From: Hypsibius dujardini
Taxonomy: Eukaryota > Tardigrada > Eutardigrada > Parachela > Hypsibiidae
Assembly: GCA_001579985.1 (NCBI GenBank)
Contig: LRSR01006750.1
Location: 80,245-144,244 of the forward strand
DNA length: 64,000 bases
Direction: 5' to 3'
The position numbers and the translations under genes are program-made. Positions 63,346 to 64,000 of the stretch are shown here, piece after piece. Under the pieces are notes generated by a model. That model ran no database searches and had not been told where the DNA came from. It saw only the letters and a list, made by a program, of their open reading frames with translations. Numbering within the stretch: position 1 is the stretch's first letter; each line of letters opens with the position of its first letter.

Positions 63346-64000
63346 CCAGCCAGGGAGTCGTAAATACCTACGTGCGTGTAACAAAACTAGCCCTTGATTT
63401 TACATAACATGTCCCATACTAGCCAGATCTCAACTTCCCGTAGTGTTGCCAAAGTGCCAATGAAAAGACGGGTAAACACGAGCACCATAAATGGCTTTTG
63501 ACGCGCAGCTCATGTGGTCGACAAGGCTTTGAAGCTTCATTTTAGACGATTTATTTTGGATATAATAGACGCGGCAGCCTCCTCCTAACAATTGGATCAG
63601 GCGCCTCATTATCGCGGCACATAGAAACAAGAAGGATTGAATTACTAACTAGGAAAGTAATGGAGATTTTCCCTCCCGATCGGCGTGAGTTTTTTTTTAC
63701 AAACAGCTGCCTATTTATCGTGATTTATCATTGGGGTCTCCGCGTGGAAATCACATTACCAGTTTCAGAGAAGAATAAGGCAGAAAAAGACTTCCCAGCG
63801 AGGTTGTGCTGTAAGCAGGTGCTTGATTGATTGAAAGCTCAATATTTTCCTTGATTTTCACTGTAAAAAATGTCAATTTTGAAACATGCATTTAAAACAA
63901 GTGTTTTAACACTTTCCCACACCAAATTCCATTTGGAGTCGATCCGCATCAGCCGAATATTTTTCCGGTGTCAGGGGGCGGAGCTGTAGGCCAGCTCTGG

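Larger units (their letters stand above)
59933..64000. other. Upstream of phosphorylase; no complete gene recognised
   Basis: It should include the phosphorylase promoter, but I see no clear TATA or other motif. Some stretches look like decayed coding sequence (see 61700-62250). Others are plain. Confidence 0.4.

Noticed and set aside
1-64000. CRISPR array, operons or bacterial signals
   Set aside because: Spliced genes, LTR elements and eukaryotic transposons show the window is eukaryotic. No regularly spaced identical repeats of CRISPR type were seen.

Overview
This is a gene-poor, repeat-rich piece of an animal nuclear genome, most likely an invertebrate. Many of its introns are only 58 to 82 bases long, which would fit a nematode, but nothing seen fixes the phylum. 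Codon-by-codon assembly across splice sites gives three protein-coding genes. They are a BTB/BACK protein (+, 16605-19416, 7 exons, 516 codons), a predicted secreted and GPI-anchored protein carrying a repeated six-cysteine module (+, 39389-40721, 4 exons, 382 codons), and glycogen phosphorylase (-, 59932-41303, 10 exons, 856 codons). The last two genes converge.

Almost everything else is transposon sequence of very different ages. The centre is a young, apparently intact Ty3/Gypsy errantivirus-like retroelement (23561-35904). Its two 506-bp LTRs are identical, it has a 4-bp ATTC target duplication, and it carries a gag frame and a fused protease/RT/RNase H/integrase/zinc-module/envelope-like frame of about 2,786 codons. 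It is inserted in a decayed coding region on the minus strand. The left third (1-22700) holds broken pieces of a hAT transposase, an RT with a restriction-like endonuclease (three fragments) and a mariner-type transposase, with many minisatellites. The right third (41-60 kb) is the phosphorylase gene. Two of its introns are swollen to 5.7 and 9.4 kb and filled with repeats, including a degraded 5-kb DIRS-like tyrosine-recombinase retroelement with inverted ends, itself interrupted by a piggyBac-type TTAA MITE.

The most novel items are: the duplicated Cys/His-rich module between integrase and envelope in the retroelement, together with its gag frame that lacks an ATG; the six-cysteine GPI-anchored protein built from symmetric phase-1 exons; and the DIRS-like element with a SAM-like segment in its ORF1. 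All assignments rest on reading motifs by eye; no database search was possible.
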